Part shown: one piece after another, positions 25,196 through 30,276 of the stretch | How positions within the stretch are numbered: the stretch's first letter is position 1 | Layout of the letters: each line of letters opens with the position of its first letter | Source: a virus | IMG/VR virus record: IMGVR_UViG_3300044641_002616 | Location: 1 to 30,276 of that record | DNA: 30,276 nucleotides | Direction: 5' to 3' (one strand) | Program-made: the position numbers and the translations under genes | Notes under the pieces: generated by a model | The model's input: only the letters and a program-made list of their open reading frames with translations | Databases searched by the model: none | Told to the model about the DNA's origin: nothing

Positions 25196-25216
25196 ACCCC
25201 TCCAATCTTCCAATAC

Positions 25217-25882
25217 ATGCCTCAAGTAAAGCTCATCTGGATTACACCAGACGCAGAGTCCATTATTACCTACTGTGCTCGGGTATCCAACCCAACGAAC
25301 CAAGAAGCCAATGCCAACCCAGAACGGTTGATCGACTACTTGGTTAAGCATAAGCACTGGAGTCCCTTTGAGATGGCCAGCGCCTGCCTTGAGGTAAACA
25401 CGACCCGTGACATCTCGGCACAGATCCTCCGGCATCGGTCATTCTCGTTTCAGGAATTCTCGCAGCGGTATGCGGAGGTTCAATTGAAACCGGAGATTCC
25501 CGATTGGAGGCGACAGGACCTGACCAACCGGCAAAACAGCATCGATGACCTTGATCTAGAAGCTATTGCTGAGGCAGATCAACTTTGTGCCAATGTAATT
25601 AAACAATCAACGCTGGCGTATCAGCGTCTCCTTGAGCTTGGTGTGGCAAAGGAGTGTGCCAGAAAGGTCCTGCCCATGAACAGTCCTACCCGCCTCTACA
25701 TGTCTGGGACAATCCGCTCGTGGATCCATTACCTTTCGGTGCGTACTGGTGTGGAGACGCAGCTGGAGCATCGACAGATTGCCCAAGAGATCAACACCAT
25801 TCTCATTAACCATCTTCCCTCGTTGACCAATGTCTTTAACTCTTTCTCAGGCCAAGCGTGTGGTGGCTGTGGCTCCCATTGA
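25217..25882 (+). CDS. thyX: FAD-dependent thymidylate synthase ThyX
   Basis: 221 residues. The ThyX signature R-H-R-x-x-S-x-x-x-x-S-x-R-Y is complete at residues 72-85 (RHRSFSFQEFSQRY). Upstream, KHKHWSPFEMASACLEV carries the conserved H-x-S-x-x-E block that binds substrate and flavin; the C-terminal SGTIRSWIHYLSVRT with a following Gln/Glu/His block (EHRQIAQEI) is the dUMP-binding helix region. The enzyme makes dTMP from dUMP with methylenetetrahydrofolate, FAD and NADPH, feeding phage DNA synthesis. Phages, including cyanophages, often carry it. No Shine-Dalgarno site is seen. It lies just after a repeat-rich gap, apparently as first gene of a new transcription unit. Confidence 0.95.
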   Translation: MPQVKLIWITPDAESIITYCARVSNPTNQEANANPERLIDYLVKHKHWSPFEMASACLEVNTTRDISAQILRHRSFSFQEFSQRYAEVQLKPEIPDWRRQDLTNRQNSIDDLDLEAIAEADQLCANVIKQSTLAYQRLLELGVAKECARKVLPMNSPTRLYMSGTIRSWIHYLSVRTGVETQLEHRQIAQEINTILINHLPSLTNVFNSFSGQACGGCGSH

Positions 25883-26003
25883 TTCGTACTACTATTACGA
25901 AGCTCTGCGTGTTCTTCAGGCGGCTGGGTATTATGGCACGCCTGCGCCCGTAGCCGTGGATAAGGCTGAGAGGCCTCTGGAAGGTTCAGGAGCACCCCTC
26001 TGA
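25830..26003 (+). CDS. Small ORF overlapping the 3' end of thyX
   Basis: 57 residues from ATG 25830 (MSLTLSQAKRVVAVAPIDSY, then EALRVLQAAGYYGTPAPVAV). It overlaps thyX by 53 bases in another frame and extends 121 bases beyond it. The sequence looks like a normal small protein: a helix around EALRVLQAAGYYG and an acidic/Pro-rich tail. Its last 33 bases are also the left arm of a composite hairpin. No family recognised; it may be real but could be chance. Confidence 0.45.
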   Translation: MSLTLSQAKRVVAVAPIDSYYYYEALRVLQAAGYYGTPAPVAVDKAERPLEGSGAPL

Positions 26004-26048
26004 CTCCCCGCAGGTGTCGTTGCACCTACGGCTCCTCAGAGGGCCTTT
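25971..26048 (+). terminator. Composite three-stem RNA structure, probable terminator
   Basis: Nested stems: AGGCCTCTG 25971-25979 with CAGAGGGCCT 26037-26046 (one bulge), AGGAGC 25988-25993 with GCTCCT 26031-26036, and AGGTG 26012-26016 with CACCT 26023-26027. TTT overlaps the right base of the stem at 26046-26048 and CC follows. It would close the thyX unit; the elaborate form could also be a structured RNA. Confidence 0.5.
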
Positions 26049-26223
26049 CCTGGGGCTTATACATGCCACTTGTAAATTTTGGTAGAAATTTGTGAAGTCC
26101 TTACGCTTATTGGCGGCCCCGGCTCTCCCCCCGGTGGGGTGGTCGGCCTGGTGTGTCCAGTTTCCGTGTCCAAACCGGGCCCTGGCCAGCCGAGAACCGT
26201 TGCGGCGCAGTGGGTTTGGGGCG

Positions 26224-26278
26224 TTGCGTATCTGCGGAAGAGACAGGTACGCAAGGGGTGGGCAGTACAAATGTACCT
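26224..26278 (+). repeat. Two mutually exclusive hairpins
   Basis: TTGCGTA 26224-26230 pairs with TACGCAA 26248-26254, while AGGTAC 26245-26250 pairs with GTACCT 26273-26278. The two stems share bases 26248-26250, so only one can form at a time. Confidence 0.4.
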
Positions 26279-26310
26279 AGAGTGCGCTGCCTCTTCTGCT
26301 TGATACGATT

Positions 26311-26338
26311 TTGTATTGCTATGGATCCGTATTTTATA
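26311..26338 (+). promoter_or_regulatory. Sigma70-type promoter candidate
   Basis: TTGTAT at 26311-26316 (-35) and TTTATA at 26333-26338 (-10) with a 16-base spacer, in an AT-rich patch directly after GC-rich DNA. It points at the run of small genes starting near 26402. An inverted repeat and a palindrome lie just downstream. Confidence 0.45.
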
Positions 26339-26351
26339 AAAAATCTGTACG

Positions 26352-26381
26352 ATTCTCAATAAGCACTCCTTTGTTGAGAAT
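26352..26381 (+). repeat. Perfect 8-bp inverted repeat downstream of promoter candidate
   Basis: ATTCTCAA 26352-26359 is repeated inverted as TTGAGAAT 26374-26381 with a 14-base gap. It would lie at or just after the transcription start, as an operator or leader hairpin. A 10-base perfect palindrome, AAGATATCTT, follows at 26385-26394. Confidence 0.5.
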
Positions 26382-26401
26382 GTTAAGATATCTTGAGCAG
26401 G

Positions 26402-26749
26402 ATGGACCGATGGGCAAAGCTGTGGTTAGGATGGCGTCAGTTCACAAACACTCCCATGAACACCTCAACCTTCACCCGCAACATCGCAGCCGCTGATCAA
26501 TTCATTGATTGGTTGGTCGCTTCTGTTCGTCTGAGCGATCTGCGCTGGCAGGATGACGAGTCCGGCATGTGGTTTCAACGTGTCCCCAGCGATGAAATTT
26601 TCGACAACGCCTATGGAGAGCTGGCTGATGCTTGGTCGGATCTGAAATGGTATGAACAGAAGTATGTGATCAGCGCTGCTGCCGATCAGCTGGCTGAGAT
26701 CGAAGCCCTCAGTAATGAGGCATCCGCTCTGATCCGTGGTAGGATCTGA
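26402..26749 (+). CDS. Hypothetical small acidic protein, first gene of early-type run
   Basis: 115 residues from ATG 26402; ATG 26456 (97 residues) is an equally possible start, and the extra N-terminus is Trp-rich and basic (MDRWAKLWLGWRQF). The core is helical and acidic with many Trp and Tyr (VASVRLSDLRWQDDESGMWF, then ELADAWSDLKWYEQKY). No family recognised. Early small acidic proteins of phages often bind host enzymes; that is inference. Its position just after a promoter candidate and two palindromes suggests early transcription by host polymerase. Confidence 0.6.
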   Translation: MDRWAKLWLGWRQFTNTPMNTSTFTRNIAAADQFIDWLVASVRLSDLRWQDDESGMWFQRVPSDEIFDNAYGELADAWSDLKWYEQKYVISAAADQLAEIEALSNEASALIRGRI

Positions 26750-26780
26750 ACCGACACGGGCGGCCGTCTAAAAAGCTGCC

Positions 26781-26796
26781 CACACACACACACACA
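26781..26796 (+). repeat. (CA)8 dinucleotide repeat in a leader
   Basis: Eight CA units, in a C/A-rich unstructured stretch that continues to the ATG at 26813. There is no Shine-Dalgarno site, so the CA-rich leader may be what keeps the start accessible to ribosomes. Confidence 0.8.
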
Positions 26797-26812
26797 CCAC
26801 GACATCCACACC

Positions 26813-27445
26813 ATGAAACGGGTCAAACCACGCGCCAACTCTCGCCACATTCTCGGAATGCTCGGGCTTGCCTCAGCTGCCGACATTGCTCAAGGTTGCA
26901 GCTGGTATCAACGCGCCTATGATCTCGGCGTCAGCTTCTGTCGCGCTTACGATGGGCTAACACTAGGGCAGGCAATCGGGGTTATTGCAGCATTGAGCCC
27001 CAACAACAAGTGGGCACGTAATGTTGCCGATGCAGAGGCTATGATCAAACTCTGGCACGCTGGAACTGATCCTAGAACCGCAAGGGTTTGCACCTACAAT
27101 ACCAACAAGGACAAAGCAGCTCGCATTCTTGAGTTGGAATCACCAGACGATGAGGCCATCCAAAAAATACTATCGGGGCAAAAGGTTGTAGCCTTCTATC
27201 GTTGCATCGCAGGCTACCGTGATACGGTTTGCGTAGACGGGCACGCGTTCGCTATCTTTATGGGTGAACGCATCCCTACAACTCAAACGCCGAGCATTGG
27301 TAAGGCACTCTATGCTGCCATCACCCGATCCTACATCCTCGCTAGTGAGCGATCCTTTGAAGCCTGCGGCCACCACCTAACACCAGCTCAAGTCCAGGCT
27401 GTCACATGGGTCACGTATCGGAGGCTTCTTGGTTATGACAATTGA
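26813..27445 (+). CDS. Conserved phage protein with HhH-GPD DNA-glycosylase-like features
   Basis: 210 residues. Motifs I recognise from many unrelated phages: VIAALSPNNKWARN at about 57-70, GQKVVAFYRCIAG at 122-134, VDGHAFAIFMGE at 141-152 and LTPAQVQAVTWVTYRR at 189-204; the family (DUF7178-like as I recall) has no assigned function. The block SGQKVVAFYRCIAG...VCVDGHAF resembles the endonuclease III segment G-V-G-R-K-T-A...V-D-T-H-I-F, and Lys124 to Asp142 are 18 residues apart, as are catalytic Lys120 and Asp138 of E. coli Nth. The C-terminal Fe-S cysteines are absent. A DNA repair or base-excision activity is a hypothesis. Neighbouring genes overlap it by 11 bases downstream; the leader is CA-rich. 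Confidence 0.7.
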   Translation: MKRVKPRANSRHILGMLGLASAADIAQGCSWYQRAYDLGVSFCRAYDGLTLGQAIGVIAALSPNNKWARNVADAEAMIKLWHAGTDPRTARVCTYNTNKDKAARILELESPDDEAIQKILSGQKVVAFYRCIAGYRDTVCVDGHAFAIFMGERIPTTQTPSIGKALYAAITRSYILASERSFEACGHHLTPAQVQAVTWVTYRRLLGYDN

Positions 27446-27617
27446 GCGTAAGTACTACGTGACGACCGGCACCCGTACCATGCGGGGCGGATGGCGGGTG
27501 AATGAGGGCAGGGTTATCTACGCTGCCGACTATTCACAAGCCTACCGCATCGCCGCCAGATCATGTTATCGTAGCGAACAAGTTATCACCCTTGAGGAGA
27601 TCCCACACCATGGCTGA
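27435..27617 (+). CDS. Hypothetical 60-residue protein
   Basis: ATG 27435 lies inside the end of the previous gene (11-base overlap), and the 3' end overlaps the next gene by 8 bases, so it is probably translated by coupling. The sequence MTIERKYYVTTGTRTMRGGW with ADYSQAYRIAARSCY looks like a small beta-beta-alpha domain with a Tyr-rich core. No family recognised. Confidence 0.6.
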   Translation: MTIERKYYVTTGTRTMRGGWRVNEGRVIYAADYSQAYRIAARSCYRSEQVITLEEIPHHG

Positions 27618-28089
27618 TTGTTCTACTCTGTCTGCTCAATGGCAGGCTGGCCAACACACCACACCAACACCAGCAGAGCGCACAGACTTTAGGCTCTGGC
27701 TGTTGTCTGAGTTTGGCAGGATGCGAGCATCAGGGATTGAACCACTGTTTGTCACCCGTGAGGTTCCCATTGAGGAGGCAATGGCGGCACTTGATAGGGT
27801 AGTGTTGCCGGGTGAGACTCGCTGGCTTCCGGTATCTCGCCTTAACAATGAGCCAAACCCTGATCTTATGTCTACGCAGCAGAACCTAATGTTCAGGGCT
27901 GTTCATGATTGGACCCACTGGAAGTTGGGCGCTGGTGCTACTTTTGAGGGTGAGTTTGCGGTTGCTATGGCACACATAGAGTCTGCGCCTTCGTCTATTC
28001 ATTGGATCCTGTGGTCTGAGGTTGCTGGCCAGGCAGCCACCGCTATAACTACCGGAAAGTTCCCACAACAAAAACTCGTCAAGATGTAA
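27610..28089 (+). CDS. Conserved phage protein with HD-x2-H / E / H / E motif, possible metalloprotein
   Basis: 159 residues from ATG 27610. The C-terminal half holds polar residues spaced as in a metal site: FRAVHDWTHWKLG (His99, Asp100, His103), TFEGEFAVAMAH (Glu113, Glu115, His122) and LWSEVAGQ (Glu137, Gln141), ending in FPQQKLVKM. I recall a similar F-R-A-x-H-D-x-x-x-H ... E ... H ... E-x-x-G-Q pattern from proteins of other phages without a known activity. The N-terminal 60 residues are helical. GAGGAG at 27595-27600 is a fair ribosome site. It is the last gene before a strong terminator, together with the 26813 and 27435 genes. Confidence 0.6.
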   Translation: MADCSTLSAQWQAGQHTTPTPAERTDFRLWLLSEFGRMRASGIEPLFVTREVPIEEAMAALDRVVLPGETRWLPVSRLNNEPNPDLMSTQQNLMFRAVHDWTHWKLGAGATFEGEFAVAMAHIESAPSSIHWILWSEVAGQAATAITTGKFPQQKLVKM

Positions 28090-28123
28090 GGCTCATTCCT
28101 ATCACCCATCATCACCGGATTTG

Positions 28124-28158
28124 CCGGGGTGGCTTAATCGCTGCCCCGGTTCTTTTTG
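28124..28158 (+). terminator. Rho-independent terminator
   Basis: CCGGGGTGGC at 28124-28133 pairs along all ten bases (two G-T wobbles) with GCTGCCCCGG at 28140-28149 around loop TTAATC; TTCTTTTTG follows. It ends the unit 26402-28089. Confidence 0.9.
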
Positions 28159-28355
28159 TTTGTTTGATGAGTAGTACATCCGCACCATCATTCACAAGCC
28201 TCACCCCTACAGGTCCGCTGTACCCCTGGCCTAAATTGTTTTGAATTCATCAGCAACGCTTATCAAAAAAGCTGTTGCCAGTGGGTCTAATGTTGGTAGG
28301 ATACGGTCAAGAGAGGACAAGGGACGCCTCAACGCCCGAGTCCATTCTCTCTTTA
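28159..28355. other. Intergenic stretch with promoter
   Basis: A 25-codon ORF (28167-28244) is present but has no ribosome site and is not supported. The rest is AT-rich leader with a promoter candidate at its right end. Confidence 0.4.
28275..28302 (+). promoter_or_regulatory. Sigma70-type promoter candidate
   Basis: TTGCCA at 28275-28280 (5 of 6 consensus -35 bases) and TAGGAT at 28297-28302 (4 of 6 for -10) with a 16-base spacer. It follows a strong terminator and faces the next gene run. Confidence 0.5.
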
Positions 28356-28595
28356 ATGAACACTCAACTGTCGGCCGTCTTTCCAGATGTTAGCGCAGCC
28401 GCCCATGTGTGGCCCACCACCCCCACAAACGGTTCCTTTGATTGGGAACAGCTCGACATCCTCAACCTTTGCCACCACGCCCAGCGCATCTTTGCATCCG
28501 ATGAGCACTCCAACTCGTACAAGCTCAGCTACCTCAAAGCAGCAGTCGACCTCATCCAACAAAGCGCCGAAACCCAAAACAACAAACAAGGCTGA
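28356..28595 (+). CDS. Hypothetical small protein
   Basis: 79 residues from ATG 28356, preferred over ATG 28290 because the latter lies inside the promoter candidate. The sequence has a Trp/Pro-containing N-terminus (AAAHVWPTTPTNGSFDWEQL) and then two helices (LDILNLCHHAQRIFASDEHS). No family recognised. It is the first gene of the second run of small genes. Confidence 0.5.
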   Translation: MNTQLSAVFPDVSAAAHVWPTTPTNGSFDWEQLDILNLCHHAQRIFASDEHSNSYKLSYLKAAVDLIQQSAETQNNKQG

Positions 28596-28628
28596 TCGTC
28601 CCTACTATCTTCCCTTTGTTTATAAGCA

Positions 28629-28955
28629 ATGAGCCGCTCCACATCCATCAGCACTGGCACTGTGTATCAGATCTATTTTGGTCGATACATTGAGGTACTT
28701 AACCGCACCGTCAGTGAGTTAGACTTTTCAAAGTTTGTCAAGGAGGAAATTGTTCCTGAGTTTGAGTCATTCAGCATTCAGGATGGGGTAGGGTATTGGA
28801 AGGGAGAACCGGAACCAATCAAGGTTCTTACCATTGTCTCCCAATCCTATGAGGATTCACTGCCCATTCATTCTATTGCTGAGGCATACAAGAAGAGATT
28901 CTATCAGGATGCGGTATTGGTCAACACGTTTTCTTGCTTCCCGAACCTAGTTTGA
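28629..28955 (+). CDS. Small protein resembling DUF3574-type domains
   Basis: 108 residues. The order of features, IYFGRY at about 15-20, then LDFSKFVKEEIVPEFESFSI, then DGVGYWKG, then KVLTIVSQSYED, resembles the pattern of DUF3574 proteins (F-G...W-x-x-F-x-x-x-x-x-x-P-x-F...D-x-x-G-x-W-x-x...K-x-L-x-I). That family has no known activity and an alpha+beta ferredoxin-like fold is likely. The match is by pattern only. Its stop overlaps the next start (TGATG). Confidence 0.6.
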   Translation: MSRSTSISTGTVYQIYFGRYIEVLNRTVSELDFSKFVKEEIVPEFESFSIQDGVGYWKGEPEPIKVLTIVSQSYEDSLPIHSIAEAYKKRFYQDAVLVNTFSCFPNLV

Positions 28956-29203
28956 TGGACAACAGGAACATGCCAGCAACAAAGGATCGAAACCCAAATG
29001 GTAACTTCCCACCTGAGATTGGGCGCATTATTGAAAAGATCAAACGACGGGGAAGTGATTCACTGTCTGATGGAGAACGGGTCATGGTTGTTCAGATCTT
29101 TAGGGCAGCAGCCATGACGATGGACAAGCGAGTGGTGGAGGTTAGGGATGCCATTCAGAAGGCACACCTAGAGTTCTGCTTTAGATTGGAGGGGATGCGA
29201 TGA
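28955..29203 (+). CDS. Hypothetical 82-residue helical protein
   Basis: ATG 28955 overlaps the previous stop (TGATG). It has a polar N-terminus (MDNRNMPATKDRNPNGNF), then PEIGRIIEKIKRRGSDSLSD and two more helices ending LEFCFRLEGMR. Basic and acidic residues alternate as in a small helical bundle. Unknown function; its stop overlaps the next start by 4 bases. Confidence 0.6.
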   Translation: MDNRNMPATKDRNPNGNFPPEIGRIIEKIKRRGSDSLSDGERVMVVQIFRAAAMTMDKRVVEVRDAIQKAHLEFCFRLEGMR

Positions 29204-29457
29204 CTGAACCTCTCTCCCCCGCCGCGCAGGCAATTCTCACTGCTAAGGCCAAGCAACGATGTCTAAACGAATGGGATCACGTTAATGATCCTCCGTGCCA
29301 CCCAAGTGACAACGACTGGAACGGATGTTATCAATGCGTGGATCGCCGTGGACTTGCCGCCGCCCTGCGAGCTGTTGTACAAGAACTTAAGTATTTTGGT
29401 ATCACTGAGAAAAACATTCTCGCCATCGCCGCCGAGCTGGAGGGTGCCGATGACTAA
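29200..29457 (+). CDS. Hypothetical 85-residue protein, Cys-containing
   Basis: Starts with ATGA overlap. The first half contains Cys and His residues (QRCLNEWDHVNDPPCHPSDN, then WNGCYQCVDRRG) that could bind zinc (Cys-x2-Cys in GCYQC); the second half is helical. No family recognised. It overlaps the next gene by 8 bases. Confidence 0.55.
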   Translation: MTEPLSPAAQAILTAKAKQRCLNEWDHVNDPPCHPSDNDWNGCYQCVDRRGLAAALRAVVQELKYFGITEKNILAIAAELEGADD

Positions 29458-29662
29458 CCCACAACCCTGGACATACTCATTCCCCGATGGCACTCGTGGG
29501 TGTGTAATGGCCTACAACAAAGCACATGCTATTGCCTCTATCGCTGAACTGAATCCGTCACAATCCCTTCTGTGCCTGTCCCTCCACCTGGAACCTGAAT
29601 GGACTTCGAATCCGCTTTGCGACTCACAAGCCGCCAACACCTGCCCAACCCAGAGGAGTTAG
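29450..29662 (+). CDS. Hypothetical 70-residue protein
   Basis: ATG 29450 lies 8 bases inside the previous gene. TYSFPDGTRGCVMAYNKAHA looks like a small beta-hairpin plus helix domain resembling the 27435 product (Y-x-x-A-x-x-I-A); the last 20 residues are Pro/Cys/Thr-rich and overlap the next gene by 64 bases, so part of the C-terminus may be unconstrained. Function unknown. Confidence 0.45.
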   Translation: MTNPQPWTYSFPDGTRGCVMAYNKAHAIASIAELNPSQSLLCLSLHLEPEWTSNPLCDSQAANTCPTQRS

Positions 29663-29850
29663 CCGAGCACTTGATGGATGTGCTTACCTGGAGGCAGCTG
29701 AGAAGGCTAGCCATCCGCAATAAGATCCATCAATACAGCTACCTCAACAAAAAGGGATTGGCTAAGATGTTAGCCTATCAAGCATTCAACCGAGCATCTC
29801 GATACCCAACAATCAATGGCCTACTCAGTCCCCAATCAACAGCAGTATGA
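29599..29850 (+). CDS. Small protein with Rho-N/SAP-like helical motif
   Basis: 83 residues. LTWRQLRRLAIRNKIHQYSY followed by LNKKGLAKMLAYQ (about 29-61) fits the pattern of Rho N-terminal or SAP-type domains (L-x-x-L-x-x-L-A-x-x-x-x-I-x-x-Y-S-x-x-x-K-x-x-L-x-x-x-L), which bind nucleic acid. The gene overlaps both neighbours (64 and 35 bases). Likely a small DNA- or RNA-binding protein of the early region; the match is by pattern. Confidence 0.6.
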   Translation: MDFESALRLTSRQHLPNPEELAEHLMDVLTWRQLRRLAIRNKIHQYSYLNKKGLAKMLAYQAFNRASRYPTINGLLSPQSTAV

Positions 29851-30142
29851 GCAGTGTCTCTATGATCTTCTGCATCAAGCCCTTGATCAATTGATTGACA
29901 TTGGTGCTCATCTTAATCTCCACTCTGATGTTCTGTCTACACACGAAATTGATGAGGAGGGTGTGACAACCGAACTGCCTGATGTTCATCCAGAGCGTCT
30001 ACTTCGAGCACAGATCGGCATTGAGGGGGCAGAAGAGGAGATGGACTCCACACAGAACCTCATCAAGTATGTGTCTAGCATTCTGATTACTCGGAGGGTG
30101 CGACAACTTCTACAGCAGGGACCAACAACCGAAGCAGTTTAA
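29816..30142 (+). CDS. Hypothetical acidic 108-residue protein
   Basis: ATG 29816 lies in the end of the previous gene (35-base overlap). Strongly helical and acidic (CLYDLLHQALDQLIDIGAHL, then IGIEGAEEEMDSTQNLIKYV), with no Cys apart from one near the N-terminus. No family recognised. Small acidic early proteins often act by binding host proteins; inference only. Confidence 0.55.
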   Translation: MAYSVPNQQQYEQCLYDLLHQALDQLIDIGAHLNLHSDVLSTHEIDEEGVTTELPDVHPERLLRAQIGIEGAEEEMDSTQNLIKYVSSILITRRVRQLLQQGPTTEAV

Positions 30143-30151
30143 CCGGCATCT

Positions 30152-30276
30152 ATGGCTACCCGTCAACAACTCGACAGACAGTTTCATCGAGAGATTGAAG
30201 CCAGACAAGAAGCCGTTAATAGGCTTCGGGAACGCACAAGAACAGCAGAGGATCGGTGTTATGCCAGCTCTACTGT
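30152..30276 (+). CDS. Start of a further gene, cut by the window end
   Basis: ATG 30152 opens a frame that stays open for the remaining 41 codons. The visible part (MATRQQLDRQFHREIEARQE, then NRLRERTRTAEDR) is a highly charged helix or coiled coil. Product unknown. Confidence 0.5.
   Translation, partial: MATRQQLDRQFHREIEARQEAVNRLRERTRTAEDRCYASST

Larger units (their letters stand above)
24785..25216. other. Non-coding region after large terminase, candidate genome-end region
   Basis: No convincing gene in 432 bases. The left half is rich in C/G runs with small hairpins (24892-24896/24901-24905 GCCGC/GCGGC; 24926-24930/24934-24938 CCCCC/GGGGG around GAA) and A-rich patches. The middle has a long inverted repeat, the right half AT-rich triplet-like repeats. 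T7-like phages have their terminal direct repeats just beyond the large terminase, so this may hold the genome end or the fused ends of a circularised assembly. Confidence 0.5.
26004..26401. other. Non-coding, GC-rich to AT-rich region before the early-type gene run
   Basis: ORFs exist in three overlapping frames here only because the DNA is GC-rich and none has a ribosome site or a recognisable protein, so I call no gene. The left part (26110-26260) has GC-rich palindromes; the right part has a promoter candidate, an inverted repeat and a palindrome. Confidence 0.5.

Noticed and set aside
24989-25435. - strand ORF across the repeat tract and thyX start
   Set aside because: Its sequence is simple Thr/Met/Ile repeats from the triplet tract and the rest is antisense to thyX.
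26079-26362. Three overlapping + strand ORFs (26079, 26092, 26153)
   Set aside because: All frames are open because of GC-rich DNA; no ribosome site, no recognisable sequence, and hairpins run through them.

Overview
The window is a stretch of a T7-like (podovirus) phage genome. Every supportable gene lies on the + strand and genes are tightly packed, often with ATGA or TGATG stop/start overlaps. The order scaffold, major capsid, tail tube A, tail tube B, gp13-like, gp14-like, gp15-like, gp16-like, tail fibre, lysis genes, small terminase, large terminase is the T7 late order. Long internal core proteins, ThyX, HNH genes, small Lys-rich late proteins and weak use of Shine-Dalgarno sites suggest a cyanophage (cyanopodovirus-type). 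That host call is inference; no photosynthesis gene is present to confirm it.

Region 1 (1-9741) holds head and tail-tube genes and the first internal core proteins: scaffold C-terminal part, a structured capsid leader, the capsid gene followed by a strong terminator (same place as T7 T-phi), the two tail-tube proteins, gp13- and gp14-like proteins, and a 1016-residue core protein ending in muramidase-like and LAS-metallopeptidase-like domains. Region 2 (9742-20009) holds the 1349-residue core protein, a pectate-lyase-fold tail fibre, a lysis cassette (one-helix membrane protein plus a C39-like/glucosaminidase endolysin) and accessory tail genes of mosaic composition. Region 3 (20006-24784) is the packaging module: TerS-like gene, a small membrane protein, several small basic proteins, two HNH endonuclease genes, a strongly biased virion-type protein and the large terminase.

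Region 4 (24785-25216) is a 430-base non-coding stretch with GC-rich hairpins, a long inverted repeat and triplet-like direct repeats. It sits where T7-like phages have their genome ends, so the window may cross the junction of a circularised assembly. Region 5 (25217-30276) starts with thyX and a small overlapping ORF, then a structured non-coding region with a sigma70-type promoter candidate, and then a run of small co-directional genes of mostly unknown function. These look like early or accessory (host-takeover) genes. The most interesting is a protein at 26813 whose Lys/Asp spacing matches the catalytic pair of HhH-GPD DNA glycosylases.

By inference, the early genes and ThyX prepare the cell and nucleotide pool, head genes build the procapsid, terminase and possibly the HNH and basic proteins package DNA, core proteins and fibre deliver it, and the holin-like/endolysin pair releases progeny.
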